The position numbers and the translations under genes were made by a program. A DNA stretch of 64,000 nucleotides. Source: Larix kaempferi (Eukaryota; Streptophyta; Pinopsida; Pinales; Pinaceae). Under the pieces are notes generated by a model. It saw only the letters and a program-made list of their open reading frames with translations, was not told the origin of the DNA and did no database searches. Of this stretch, positions 10,939 to 23,738 are shown piece by piece (positions within the stretch are counted from its first letter, which is position 1; every line of letters starts with the position of its first letter). The stretch spans positions 10,278,001 to 10,342,000 of the forward strand of contig BSBM01001138.1 of the NCBI GenBank assembly GCA_027924585.1. The letters run 5' to 3'.

Positions 10939-12850
10939 TGTTGCCGCTAGGTTACACACCGTCTTTGTTGTAGCAGAAATCTATGCTGCCACTCGGTGTT
11001 CCCTTGGTGGCAAGTCTCGAGTCAAGTATGTCACTTGGTTCTTGACTCCTCCGTTTCGGCAAAATTTCCAACGAAAGCCAAGGGGGGTAGTCCCTATGGA
11101 AAGTTACTAAGGTTGGTAGGGTCTTCCAGTTAAATGATGGGTTGTTTATTAATGTTTTTGGGAGTTTTTGATTAAAGGTTCAAGATTGTAATTGCCACAG
11201 GAGTTTAAGAATGCTTTCACCAGCATAAGTTCAGATAAATCACTGTGAATTATAAAAAATGCACGATAACTTGATATTGATAATAAGCAAATGAAAAAGT
11301 GGAAGGACCAGTGCCTTATGGAGTCAAACACAGTCTGAAATTGAAATGCTGGAAAAGTAAATGTTGTGCAATTGTCTCTTGGTTGATTTTAAATTATTAA
11401 AATGAATCTTGATTAGGGAAGAGAAGGGAAACTCTCGAGATACCGTAAAGGTACAGAGAGGAATGTCCGGAAATCTAGAGATTGGTGGCTCCGTACAAGG
11501 ATATGTTGGACTTCCAATGCATTGAGCGCGTGTTCAACACTACACCAAACAAGGATGTAGTCTAACGGTGCCCCAAGGTTAGAGTACAGCGACCCAGTGT
11601 CCCCAGGCAGAATTTGCCCACATAAAATCTAGTTTCAAAGTGCCGGATTTTCACTTCCTGTGGGTAGTTAATTTTATTAGGTGACTGATTAAGTTAAATG
11701 TGAGAATTAAAGAGTGCTTCCAACTGCTTTTGGTATCCCACAGCTCAGACGAACTGTTGGTGGGTAGAGCAGACGCAGTGTAGGCAAATGATTTATTCAA
11801 GTTTGAAACAAGTAACCATTGTACTCTCCGACAGAGAGCGCTCTTGACTTGCTTTTCAGCGAAGTTCAAGAGACTTATGAAATTGAAAGACAAAACTTTT
11901 AAATGAAAAGATATTGATGGCCAATCTTATGCGTCACTTTTCTGATCGACCTCCACTAATCAACAAAATTGCCTTTGGGTGAAGGTGAGAGCATACTTCG
12001 TGGCGACGAAGATGGTTTTATTTCTACTCGACTTTTGCAAAAATGAAGTGATTGAAATGTGAAACACAAGTTAAAAGTATACACTGCACTAAAATAGTGA
12101 GTGTGAAAAATTTATCCACAAAAATTGAAAAAATGCAAATCCCCCAGGGGGGATGGGATGTGGGTGCTGGATAGCGCACGACTCTCGTTTAATAAATTTA
12201 CACAGTGCTGAAAGTAAAGTGCTTCTTAGTCCATTAAATTTGGATCTAAGTGCTTACAATGCTAGAATTTGAGAAATAGAAGTTTGTGGGTGTCCACTGA
12301 AAGGTTTTTTGCACTTTTAGGGCTCTTGATCACTCCAAAACTTCGATTTTATTTGCAGACCTGTTAAAAACCAGCAAGCTAAATGTCTGCAAAAAAGTGA
12401 TTTGAATGCACAAATTTACATAAAAAATTACAACTTTCTACTTGCAAAATTTATGGGAAAAATTTAGAAGAGACAAGCATGAAAGTAAGATCTAGACTTA
12501 GCCATTTGATATGAAATAGATGCAACTTTATATACTTGAAAATTGAAACAAACTTAGAAAGATTTCAAAACTTCAATAGTACTTATGCTTGTTTCAAAAG
12601 AAAAAGAAAGGAAAAAGAGTATTTTGATTTGAAAGGAGGAGAATGGATCTATTCAAGCCAAAACTTGCTTGTTGGAGTAGCTTCTTGGAGAAACCTGTAA
12701 CAATATGTAAGTAAAAAATTGCCCAAAGCATAGAATCTTCAAACGAGTTCTAGTCCTCATGGGCTTTGTGATCTGGAGCTCACAAAACAAACTCACCACA
12801 CGAATTAATAGATCTAGTGTGTTAGAAATCAAAGAAATGAAGAAGAGCCT
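10939..12850 (-). mobile_element. LTR-A copy, minus strand, U3 side lost
   Basis: On the minus strand the LTR ends at 10939 (forward TGTTGCCGCTAGG). It matches 44875-46830 closely through the words CTCGAGTCAAGTATGTCACTTGG, GGTGGCTCCGTACAAGG and CTCCGACAGAGAGCGCTCTTG. It breaks off at 12850 (after AAGAAGAGCC), where an LTR-B starts. The corresponding sequence at 46846 reads on into the next part of LTR-A, so the LTR-B was inserted here. Confidence 0.75.
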
Positions 12851-14336
12851 GTTGTCACCCAAAACTGACATGCGTGTGTTGAAGCCCAAAAAATGAACAC
12901 ACCAGCTCGACGAGAACTCTCAAGAGAGAAGCCAATGTCACCACACTCCTCTCATCTCGCTTCAGATTGGCTCTTCTCCAACTTAAGGGGGGTATCCGTA
13001 AGGTAGGATCGCTAAGGCAGGTGCAACGAAGGGCAAGGTGAATTGAAGATCTGCTTTAGAGAAACAATTGTAACAAAAGGTATCTTGATTGAGTGATGGG
13101 AATGATGGGAGGATCAGTCCTCGAGCAAAGGCCAGTGCCAGTATATTAGAGGGGCGAATGGAGTCAAAAAAGAGAACTCAAGGGGGCCTTGTGTCATATA
13201 TGACTTAAGGGGAAAGATCGCATGATTGAGCAAGCCTTGCTCAATATAGTGTTTGACATCCAGAAAAAGTACTTCTTCTCTAGTTGCGGGAGGTGCGCTA
13301 TGCAAACAAAAGATCAATATTACACAATCAAACTTGATTAAATGCAAAGATCAATACCCGTGTATGCATGCTCACAAAGGGAAAAAGAAAGCAGTTGCTA
13401 AGAATTCTTCACCAAAGGGAAAAAGAAAGCGGCTACTAAGAGTTCTTCACCTTCCAATGTGGTGGATTGTCACCCCTCTATGGTCTCTTACACAAACATA
13501 GAACAAAAAACGCAGAATCTAGAAACATCCACTCTTATCTAAAATCTCACAAGATGATGCCACACAAAAGAGAGTGCTCAGTTATCCAAAAAATCCGTAA
13601 TATTTTTCATTAAGCTCCAAGGAAAGAAAATTTCCCAAATTTTTTCCATAGTACAAATGAAAGAGGCTGTCCTCTTTATATTCCAAAAAGGCTCTCTTGA
13701 AATTTAAAAAAGAATAAAATATTAATAAAAATGGAGAAAAAGGAAAAGTGGGTGAAGATCCACTTTTCTCTCAATCAAATGACTAAAAGTTTATTAAAAA
13801 ACCCCCTGTTTTAGCGAGCTTTTCCCACTGAAAAGTGGACAACCAACCATAACGTGGGATGCTCCAGCAGTGAAACATGGCAGCTGTCACAAATTGCTAC
13901 CTCGAACTTGCATTTTTAGGTGGACGGATTCCACAAGTCGTGATTCTCTCAGAAGGTAGCTAAATGGCGAGTGGCTGACAGCTTCAGCAACACATAGTCT
14001 TGACCCCGCTGTCAACGATACAATCTCGGTTTTACTAGATCGATACTTGACTCGTCTTAATGACCGCTCTGCTCTTCAACATACGGCGGACTGGGCTCCA
14101 ATTTTGATTATCATGCTACGACTGTCGATGAAAACCCAAATGCCCATGAATTGCGAGCTTCCAGCTGCAAAATATTACACGGGTCAAGTTATGTGGATGC
14201 GAGAGCTACGAGAGGAAAAGATGTGCTGTGCGTTGATTTGAAACTCGAGCTCTGAATTAAATGTGACTCTGCGTTAAATATTGGCTGCTAATGAAATCGC
14301 GGGTCAATGCTATATGTGGAGAAATGTGCCGATGTC
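12851..14336 (-). mobile_element. LTR-B copy 3, U3 side lost
   Basis: Starts with TGTTGTCACCCAAAACTGAC like 923 and 19259 and keeps the family order through the U5/R region. It has an ATATAAAG-like element on the minus strand near 13670-13680, then a CpG-rich U3 part with CTGTCA/TGACAG words (about 13880, 13978, 14004). It stops at 14336, where an LTR-C copy begins. With the gag-only internal region at 17782-19258 it probably forms one old element whose 3' LTR tip and polypurine tract were lost on LTR-C insertion. Confidence 0.7.
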
Positions 14337-17300
14337 AAAGGCCATGGAAATAAAATTGAATGATCCTAATGAACCTGGATCAACTTGATGTAGACATGAT
14401 GCCTAAGTTGAATAAGCACTCTCTAAACAACTTATCCATTTGTGAGGCATAGCCATTCCCCGTGTTCTTTTGTCCAGCACAGAGTTTGTAGCTTCCCCCT
14501 TTTTCCCAGTCCAAAGTATTTTTGAGTTAAGATTAGACAAGTCAAACCCTTGGCCCAACCTTGCTCCTAGCCTTCATCCTTCACTAGCAGTTTGACCATG
14601 TCCAATGGGTGAGTTTGTCATTTGAACTATTGTGCAAGTAATTTTATATAACCACGGAATATGTTAACTTGATTAATGCCACTGAATGGAATTTATACTT
14701 TGAGCTTAGCTGTGGGAATGATTAGAGAAACATTGTCTTAGTCTACTGATGTGATTCATCCTTGATTATATATTCTTGGGATCCGTGATGATGTGGGCCA
14801 TGTATGGATGATTATTGATGATGATTTATGGTCCCACATGTTTGATGATGATATCATATGATGGACATATGATGCAGATGACGTTTGATCCAGTTCAGCA
14901 GGTTTATTATTATTTCAGATCAGCAGATTATACATTGTCCATATATGGTGGACCCTACAGCTGGCCCATTAGGGCAACCCATGATGTATGAGTACTCATT
15001 CCTAGTGGATTTGGGTCTTCTGGATCCATTGAGACACTTATCTTTCAGTTCCGGGCACTTCTGACAGTGATTGATGCAGTTTTACACTTGTTGACCAGAT
15101 TTTGGGCTGATTTCCCAGCCTGAGCAGCAGGGGCCCCGAGAGGCCAGTTCACCTAGGGCGCTGATGATGGAGGGGGTGGTCCAGCCACTTGTTATTACCA
15201 TTTATCCCCCCTCCCGGAGAGCCTGGTGGGCTCAGATGGACAGCGCTAGCACCCTAGGGGGAAGTTTTGGCACTTTCACAGTTCCCGAGGCAGTTAAAAA
15301 AATGGGATAAAGTGGTCACTGAGGAAATCGATTTGGGCAATTGAGGCAAGGTTTTGGCATTTGGTTTTCACAGAGGTCTTCCAGGGTGGCATCACTACCT
15401 TCCAGCCAGTTTTCACCATGTGGGTATGCCCGAATTGATCACAGGAGGACATTTACTGCTTGACTGTCATGGATTCTGAGGACAGTTTTGGTCATTTTTA
15501 TTATATTGGACATATTTTATTATTTTTATTGTGCCTTGGGGATGAGCTAGTAAGGATTAAAACCTCTTAGCCCCACCATGAGCTTATATTGTTATGTCCT
15601 AGTCACCATGAGGTGGATTTTGATGCTTATATTTTCTCTTGTGGATGACGTCACCCCTTATTGTACCTTTTTAGTGGGGGCGCTATCATTATATGGGTGA
15701 TCCATGTGATATATGGTTATGATTTATTGTTAGCCATTGATTAGATCTTGAGATCTTTTAATCTTAGCCACTCATGTAAAAAGTGGTTATGATTGTACTC
15801 TCTCCCCATCCTATATAAGGAGGGAGCCTCTCATTGTAAAATTCATCTAGAGATTTTTGGCTCTTGGCTCTTGGAATAAAATTTCTATCTTTTGGAGTAC
15901 ATGCTTGGATTGGAGTGAATGTTGGTTGTTTCGATTGTAAATGCTATTGTCCATTGCACTGGAGGATCTATTGTAGCTATCTTGCATATTTGCCATATTT
16001 TATTTACAGGTTAAGAGGGCGATTTTGGACAAGGGCGAATTGGTGGGGAGGCTTGCCCTTCAATCTTGGAAGAAGTCGTTTTGGTTTGACAGGGAGTAGT
16101 TTTGCCTTTGTGTCAACTATTCTATGTTTCTCTCTCTCTCTTGCTTGTATCTACCTTCAATTTGTTAAACTGATTGATGCTTTGCTCCTTGGCTTGACAG
16201 GTTAGAAGGAATCACATGTGGCTTGGAAAAATCGATTTGGCAAGAGGGCTTCAACAATTCTCCATTTGATCTTTGGCAAAGTAATCCTCGTCTCAACTAG
16301 CATTCATCTCTTCATCCAGGTATGTCCCAAGAGGTATGATCTTCTCTTCCATGAATCTTCCATAATTTCTAGATCACAAAAACCCTAATCAAATTAAAAC
16401 CCTTGTTTTTGGTATTTTTCAGATCTACTTAGATCTAGCCTTGCAATTGAAAAGATATAAAAAACCCACCTCTATAGGATCCACCCCTAGTTGGATCTAT
16501 AGTTTGGTGGTGATTGGCTAAAAATTGACACACTTTTCAATACAAAAAGCCTTCTTGAGCCTAAATCGATTTTCCTAAGAGAAGCTTGTTGGGTTAGATC
16601 TAGCACTTGGGTAGGTGAGATCCCACTTGATTTGGAATCTAGACACTTGATAACCTATACCCACATCCTTACTTTGGTGAAAACTACCTTGTGGACATCT
16701 CTCCATGTTTTAAGGGGTTGAAACCCCCTTTTGATCTTCTTGGTACCTTAAAACTTAGATCTACTAAGATCTAGCCATTGGGTTCACTTGAAATTTTGAA
16801 CATACATAGATCAGGGCACTAGCATCCCGGATCTACAATTTGGTGGCCATTGGACTTGATTTGGTCCACCAAACCCACTTTTTGGCCTTCCTTGAGCAAA
16901 TCGCACCCCCTTGGAAATTTGAGTTGGTCCACTTCTAGGAGGTGGGTGTTGGAGATTTTCGTGGATTTGGAATGCCCATGCCTTGAAACCTAGGTCTATA
17001 CTGTCCTTTTGTCAAGATCTGCCTTGGGGATTGCATTCCTTGTTTTAAGGGATTGTGGTCCACTTTTGGTCATCACTTAAAAACCTAGATCTAATAAGAT
17101 CTAACCATTGGATCTCATTCAACTCACTTGACTTGGCTTCTAGGTGTCCCGATCTACACTTTGACATCCTTCTTGACCCCATTAGCCCACTTAACAAGGC
17201 ACTAGTCCATCACCAAGCAAGTCGCACTCCTTGGGATTTGTGTCAAACCCTAGATCTAGCACATGGGTACTCCTAGAACCAACTCCAACTTATAGATCTA

Positions 17301-17781
17301 GCCTATACCTAACCTATAGTACCAACATCACACTTAACTTCACCTTGTGGGCCCACCTAGAACCATTTCACACTTCCCAAGAAAACAAGACCCACATGTG
17401 CAAACACATGGTACTATACCTAGTAATCATACCCCATCGAGTGGCCTAAACCATACATAGGTTGAAACACTAATTATCCATTACACCACCTTCAAACATT
17501 CCTTAACTCTTAGGCCCACTTAGCCTTGCATTGGTTTCCGTAACTCATCATTTACCTACCCTTAGAAACCTTTGTTTGGATCCAATCAACTGTGATTGGG
17601 GTATAGGGTCTCCCCCTTGGTCTAGTTACACCTTGACCTAAAGCGAAGAGTGCCTCGGTTGACGTGACTCCCACATTGCATTGGGAACCGTGGCATCTCT
17701 TGGGTCACCTCTTTAGTTGCCTGTCTCCTCTACCGTCCCGGATGGGATACCTCTAGGGGCAACTACAAGTTGTGTGATAAC
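14337..17781 (+). mobile_element. LTR-C variant, 5'-truncated
   Basis: About 95% similar by eye to 28088-29562 plus 32903-33690, and more distantly to 48900-51545. It ends in GTTGTGTGATAACA at 17781, like the LTR-C end at 51545. A TATA box (TATATAAG) is at 15812-15819, with an AATAAA at about 15873. It lacks the first ~1 kb of the family, since the copy at 27055 begins earlier. Immediately after 17781 comes gag-only element internal sequence (GTAACATCTGGCTCC). Confidence 0.75.
15812..15819 (+). promoter_or_regulatory. TATA box of LTR-C variant
   Basis: TATATAAG in the context CCCATCC...GAGGGAGCC, followed about 60 bases later by AATAAA. In the sister copy it has become TATTTAAG at about 32913, with the same surroundings. 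Confidence 0.6.
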
Positions 17782-18036
17782 AGTAACATCTGGCTCCAAC
17801 TCGGGGACATGTGCTCACCTCGTGAGTGCATGAGAACCTCAGATTCTCCTAGTTATTCGGAGACCAGCTTTAAAACAGAGAAACCATGTGGTGGGAATGG
17901 CTCAATTCACATCCCATGTCCACCAGTTATTACACAAGAATTGCAAAAAGAAAAAACAAATGACAGTAGCAAATGCTCATGTGAGAGCTTTATTCTTCTA
18001 CCTACCTACACTAACATAACATGAGACCAGAATTTG

Positions 18037-18978
18037 TTAAGTATATGCGTACAACCATTGGAGCCATTTTAGCACTTTATCAGTGATGAAACTTCTACCC
18101 TTCTGTTTAGTCATTAACCAGAAACAGGTTTTGACAAATTGAATATGAACCATACCTGGAAATGTCATCCGAGAAGTATGGCTGTAAGGGATAAATCTTT
18201 TACTTGGATGGAAGCCATATCTAAGATCTACAAATAGACAGCATGATTGAGCGCATGCTTCATCAACATAGTGCTGAAGAGGGCTTGAATAAGCAATAAG
18301 CATCCCTCCCAGCTGAATTATTTCATCCCCGAGCCTCTCATGGGGCAGATCTGCAGTGCAAGTGTAATTAGCTTCGATGAGATGAAATTTAGGCAGCTTC
18401 ACATCTTCAATTATAGCCATATCAAGGATCTTTTCAGCAGTATCTTCAACCAAAGGTCTTTGTAGTACCTCCTCAATCGGATCGTCCATGACAGTTTCTC
18501 TAAGCTGCCCTCTTTGATCCTCAACGTATTCTTCAAACTGTTGTTCTTTTTGTTCAAGGCGGACCCTAGGGATGAGAGCATCGTATTCTTTAGCAAGCTG
18601 CTCAATCTCATCAACTGTTCCTTCATGCTAGTGAAGGAGAAACCTTTCAAAAAAATTTGCTACTGAATCTATGGATTGATCCAAAAGTCCATAGAACCAA
18701 TTTAATGAATCCCCTTCCAAAGTTAAAGCAAAAATGACCATAAGGTCATCCTCACGATAAACATTAAAATCAACCACCAATTTGCAGTAAGAGGCAATGT
18801 GATAGATGGCTGAAACATCATTATTTCCTTGGAACTCTGGAAGAATGTCATGCACCTTCTCATGGTCGTAGCACCCATTAGGAAATCCATGGATTTTTGA
18901 GAAATCCAGCAGGGGGTAAGCTCTGTGGAAAGTAGCTTCGTACAGAAGATTACGCGGTTTTTCCTTATCATCATTCAT
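18037..18978 (-). pseudogene. Gag-like protein of old gag-only element, one amber codon
   Basis: A 314-codon minus-strand frame is open throughout except for one TAG (18628-18630), which falls where the young homologue has Trp. It shows the retrotransposon gag core (Retrotrans_gag type): LLDFSKIHGFPNG, PEFQGNNDVSAIYHI, LTLEGDSLNWFYGLLDQSI and a C-terminal WLQWLYAYT. The young copy at 59929-60930 has the same order and ends WFHWLWAYT. The middle 150 residues have diverged strongly while start, core and tail are kept, and no indel breaks the frame. There is no CCHC knuckle, protease or polymerase, which fits a non-autonomous element whose capsid-like protein works with another element's enzymes. 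The function is inferred from the family. Confidence 0.8.
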
Positions 18979-19237
18979 AAATCAAATAATGAGGTACTAA
19001 AACTGAAATATGTATGTAGTCATACCTCATACCAAACTGTGGAGTCGCCAAGGTGAGCTTGAAATCCTTCCAATGAGTGTGCTCACCTCTACTCCCAATA
19101 GGATCTTCAAATCTGCAAAAGGACAAGGGCTCTATTCCTTCGTGGAGTCGCCATGTGAGAAGAAGAATCTGCAATATAATCTCCCACAAATGTCTTCAAT
19201 GAAGCATAGTTTTCTAATCTACGGGAACTGGACTTTG

Positions 19238-19255
19238 TCCCCGGCAACGACACCA
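19238..19255 (-). other. Primer-binding site, tRNA-Asp type, mutated
   Basis: The forward strand reads TCCCCGGCAACGACACCA; the plant tRNA-Asp(GUC) 3' end is TCCCCGGCAACGGCGCCA. The two mismatches are G-to-A changes, one of them at a CpG. Three A residues separate it from the LTR tip at 19259. Confidence 0.8.
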
Positions 19256-19258
19256 AAA

Positions 19259-19290
19259 TGTTGTCACCCAAAACTGACATGCGTGTGCTG
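19259..19290 (-). mobile_element. LTR-B 3' tip, rest deleted
   Basis: Only TGTTGTCACCCAAAACTGAC and the next ~12 bases of the LTR remain, then the sequence changes abruptly to gypsy gag DNA (from about 19291). This is the remnant of the 5' LTR of the gag-only element at 17782-19258. Confidence 0.7.
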
Positions 19291-19579
19291 GATCCCTGAC
19301 CCAACTGCTTAGACATTTGGAAAACTTTTCAGATGACGACTTGTAGTGATGGCATCAGTGCCAGTGAAGTTGGGCAGTTTATTTATAGCTTTGTCTGGTA
19401 GATCATGTGGTTGACATGCTATCTGAGTAATGTTAAGGGGACTGAAAAATTCTCCCATTGTGTCAGACAAACAATTATTGCTGTCTACGAAAAGACAATG
19501 GATGTCCGAAATAGACTCAGTTCCTAAATCCTCAAGGATCCTACGAGAAGCTAACCTGTTTAATCTCCTCCGATAAAGC
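19291..19579 (-). pseudogene. Gypsy gag N-terminal part, downstream half
   Basis: The minus strand carries a frame with KLPNFTGTDAITTSRHLKSF, a start typical of Ty3/gypsy gag capsid domains (P-x-F-x-G ... H-L-x-x-F). It continues the frame at 23739-23848 once the LTR-A insertion and one target-site copy are set aside. A one-base frameshift occurs near 19315 and the gag is then cut off at the LTR-B tip. No further gag or pol of this element is present. Confidence 0.7.
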
Positions 19580-22500
19580 TGTTATCAACTGATTTGTACA
19601 ATAGTTGAAACCTTATTGAGCCGCCAGTGTTGGAACACATCAGTGTTCACTTCCAGAGTATCTGGGCTTCATATTTTTGGGTCTAGCCAGTTTTGGCTAG
19701 CCAGTTTTTGTTTTTTGAGTCGACATGACCATGGCCCCATGGGGGTTTGTATCAAAGTGTGCTAGTAGGGTCTGAGTGGCTCGGTTCCTCATGACTGGGT
19801 TAAACAACTAAGGTATTCCAGGGAGTTTTTTCACCGTCAGATTATACTTTGCTTCAGGCGAGATATAATCTCTTGGTTTTTCTCCCGCTTCCTCCAAAGC
19901 TGGAATGCTCGATTTTGGAAATTTGGCCATGGGGGGTTATTAGGGTCCAACTATAATGTATAAACCTACTAGACACTATTAGAATAGGTTTTGGTCATGT
20001 CCTAAGTCTCTAGGACCCCCGGAAAAAATTTCGAAAAATTTTTACCGGACGCGTCGGAATTGGGGTTTTTAATTTTTTAATTAAATTTCTCTATAGTTTA
20101 AATAGAGAAATTTGAGTCTGTAATATGTCAGTCATCCGGGGTCCGATTTTAGTGTTTGATGGCTCGTTTCATAAGCCAAGAATCACACATGACCCATGGA
20201 GCAGCTAGACCCAACTTTCGGATGTCAATTCAGCCTCATAATTAATATTTTCTCTGAAAAGTCATTTACAGAGAAATTATTAATTAAAATAATAAAATTG
20301 AATATTTTGGAGATAATCCAAATCTCTCCAAAGTTAATCAATTTGATTAAAATAAAAGGCTAAATGACATGGCAATGAGCATCTAGGAGAATTCCAATCA
20401 ACTCCAAGTCTTCCCAGTCAACTATCCAGTCACTAGAGTGTTATCCATTCAAGGCAATTCGCCCTCCTCATGCAAAATTCAATTTTGTGTGTTGGCATTT
20501 GATGATTGGGTTGGTGAATGTGCATTGAGCGCCCTCATGACTCACCACACCTACCAAGCTTGGCTCCCTTTATTGATTCGAGTCTATACCTACTTGCTAC
20601 CACATGTCTCCACCACAACCCACTCGCATATCCTAAAACCCTCACGTTAATCCTCATCAAACTCGAGTTTAATCTTTGTTGGAGTGTGGTAATTGGTTGT
20701 GATACATCCCATGCTCCACCCATGCGAATTAGCACCTACTACATGCCACTTGCCATCCATTGAACTAGCTCGCAACCTACCACTCCTCACGTCACCCCTC
20801 ACCATAGCTCACGCCATTCCTTGTTGGAGTCGTGTTATTGGATGGCAATACCACTCACACCTACCTTAAGCTCGAGTTTGCCACCTATTCAATCCTACCA
20901 ACCTCAAACTCGACCTTTGGCCTTTGTCTACCTCTCCAAGCCTTTGATTGATTGGAATTCGACCTATCTACCCATTTGCCAATTCGACCTAGGGCTAGCT
21001 AGTGTGTTTTACTATAGAGAGAGGCCCCCATTTGGGTTATTATCTCATGGAGAATTTGGTGCAAACTTACTTTGCCAAAATTGTATATGTGTTATAGCTT
21101 TTGCTAATTGAAATAAAGTGGCTTTGGAGGTCCATATGGTGTGTTGATCTTGTTCATGGGAATTGCTTCAATATAATCAAGGTGATATTGCTCTATTGTT
21201 TTTGCTTACATGTTCCATGTTTTGATCAAATTATTAAAGCTTAGAAGACTTTTTTAAGTCCATAGGATGGGCATTTGAGTTCAATTTGTCCATTGATGTT
21301 GGGTTGTTTGTGATTGGGAAGTAGTGGATTGTAGTCGGAAATACTAACACTCTTCTTGTCCCTTTCAACTTTGCATACTATATTTGATCAATCTTGTTTG
21401 TAAGTGATACATTTTGCAGATCTCAAAAGTTATGAAGAGGAGTTGGAACTAGGTTGTCTCCTCCATCTCTTCAAAGAACAATTTTTCCATTAACATTCAT
21501 ACATTGCAGGATCTCCTAATGTCGATCTCACAACACCAAGATGGTGGCATAAAGGGTTTGATTCAAAGATCCATCTTTTATATTTAAAATATTGGTTACT
21601 TGTTACTTTAGGCTTTCACTTCTTCAAGCCTTCTCTTTTTGCTCTTTGAATCTTTACACTTGCATGCTAAGCCTTTCTAGCCCTTCCAGTCTTGATCTAA
21701 GTTAGTCACTTATCTTTTTTGAAGCCATAGATTAGTTAGCCATAAGGTTGAAGCTCCTTCAACCTTGGGGAATAACTTGGGATTTGTTCCCTTGTGCTCT
21801 CTTCAACACTTGTTGTCGGCGTATCACCGGTTAACCGGAGGATTTCCAAGACAGTGTTTTCACCCTCTCAAGTGTTCCACTTGTATTCCTTTGTCCTTGT
21901 CTTGCTAGTTCATCCTCCTTTGCCCTAGATCTACTCCTCCAATTCGTTTTTGTCTACCTTCTACCATTCGCCCTTCTCTTCATTGCTCTCGTCCCACTTC
22001 CTTTAGTTTCTCCTCCTTTCTTTCCATTTCCCATCTCCTTCTCTTCTTGCCATTTCGTCCAAGCTTATTTTCCCCTTAGATCTCCCTCTCGTCCCATCTC
22101 CCATTTGCCCTAAACACATCAAAAAAAATAACAAAAAACAAATCAAGTGATTAGATGTTAGCTAGGTGTTAGTGTTTTATTTGTAGACCTTACTTTGTAG
22201 CATTTACTTTTGTTAGAATTTAGTTAGTTGATAGTTAGTTTGTTTAGCTAGTTAATTGGCGTTTCAAAAGTTAATATTTATATCTCATGCCATTGCTAGT
22301 TAGTGGTTAATTTGTTTCAAGTTTTGAAATAGCTAGTTGCATTTCATTTTATTACAAAACAGTTGTTATAGATCTGTTTCTTAGTTATCATCTAGTTTTG
22401 AACTTTGTGACATGCAAAACCATTGGACTCCATATTTTGTTGATTTGTTGGCTGCCATCTAGCACTTTGGTGGACTGTTATAAAACATTGTTGACTGCCA

Positions 22501-23733
22501 TCCACCATGGTTGACTGTCCCAAAGCCATTTGAACATTGTGAGGACTGTCCTAAACCTTGTTTGGCTGCCTTTTAAACATTGAGGACTGTCATAAAGTGT
22601 GTGGCTGCCACCTACCTTGAAGTGAACTGTTAAAACTTTCATTGACTGTCCCAAAGTTTATTGTTATTTGCCGTTCCCTACTATCGGAGGGCATTCTTAG
22701 TTTTGCATTTTCCCTACATTAGGCATTTTAAGCTTAGCAAGTCTCTTGAACTGTGGTCATAAGATCAAGTCAAGAGCGCTTTCTGTCGGAGAGTTGAACA
22801 AGGTTCTCTAATAATAAAATTTTCCACTCATACACCCCTTTAATTAATTTACCTTGGTTTCTGTCCTACACCCGTATGCTCTGCCAACCGGAAACGGTTG
22901 GGCTAGTACTCAGAAAGGTGGAAGACTTGTTAAATTTATAAGTGATAACTAATAAAACTTTTATCCCCATAACCAACCAATCCGGAGTTGATCGATAAGA
23001 TAATTTCAGTGGGTAATCTCTTATTGGGGGCGCCGGGATTCCATGTTCAGCCTCTAGTTTGCAGGTTAGCATTGCGCGACCTGGCTAGAGCACTGGGTGG
23101 CCCGACATGTCCTTGAACGGAGGCACTTGATATTGTCTTTTCCGGACTTTCTCTTGAATATCCTTGGTTTTAGCCTAATAATCAAGACCATTAAAATCTT
23201 CAATTTACAAAGATAATCTGCATAACATTCTCACAAACGGCATTTCTTCAAGACCCACACTTTCAGCATCACAATCTTTAATTCTCTTTGACTCCATAAG
23301 GCACTGGTTGTTTTAAAAGTATATATTGATAAGGACCATTTGTCCTTGTGTTTATTACATATTGTGAATGCTCTAGTAATTAATCAAGTCTTGAATCATA
23401 TTGCCATCTTGTTATCTTATTTCGCAACGTGGATTGCATTATTATCTTGTGTTTATCTCACGTTTTAAATTGGTCTCATACAAAAACTCCTAAATAACAC
23501 CCATCCGCATCACTACACCAAAAACATCTAAATACACAAAGAGCCTTAGACAACTCTTTTTTAGGGACTACCCCCCTTGGCTTCGTTAGGAGTTTTGTCT
23601 AAACGGAGGAGCTGAGATTCAGGTGACAGTACCTGGCTCATTACTTGCCCCAAGGGCCACACCTCTCTCACTTTGGGTGAAGAGACAACTTTCGAAAGAT
23701 TTCCGCTGCTGGTGTGCATATTGGCGGACAACA
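19580..23733 (+). mobile_element. Solo LTR-A, 4154 bp, inserted in gypsy gag
   Basis: Begins TGTTATCAACTGATTTG and ends GGCGGACAACA. It is flanked by AAAGC (19575-19579) and AAACC (23734-23738), a 5-bp target-site duplication with one change. The gag reading frame on the minus strand joins across it. It shares U3 with 7356 onward and 54246 (minus), and the 3' part with 32740-32897. It carries low-complexity inserts: a pyrimidine-rich block (21880-22110) and about ten degenerate GACTGYC/GGCTGCC words (22440-22680). No primer site or coding region follows inside, so it is a solo LTR. Confidence 0.8.
22440..22680 (+). repeat. Degenerate short tandem repeat inside LTR-A
   Basis: Alternating GGACTGTC-, TTGACTGTC- and TTGGCTGCC-containing units of roughly 20-35 bases, about ten in all, with AAA/AAC linkers. 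They are irregular in length and sequence. I see no counterpart in the LTR-A copy at 29563-32897, which may explain part of the length difference. Confidence 0.55.
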
Positions 23734-23738
23734 AAACC

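Larger units (their letters stand above)
17782..19258 (-). mobile_element. Internal region of old gag-only LTR-B element
   Basis: Matches the internal region 59691-61192 of the young element in layout: a non-coding 3' part sharing TAACATCTGGCTCCAACT and GAGTGCATGAGAAC, a gag-like frame, a leader sharing CACCTCAT...TGGAGTCGCCA, and a tRNA-Asp primer site next to the LTR. The primer site has two G-to-A changes on the forward strand relative to the intact one (CAACGACACCA versus CAACGGCGCCA). Its 5' LTR survives only as 19259-19290. Confidence 0.8.

Noticed and set aside
15864-16205. 113-codon frame in LTR-C, shared with a 145-codon frame at 32964-33401
   Set aside because: It begins at a TTG over an AATAAA signal, matches nothing known, and is shared only because both are copies of the same LTR. 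A stop interrupts it in one copy.
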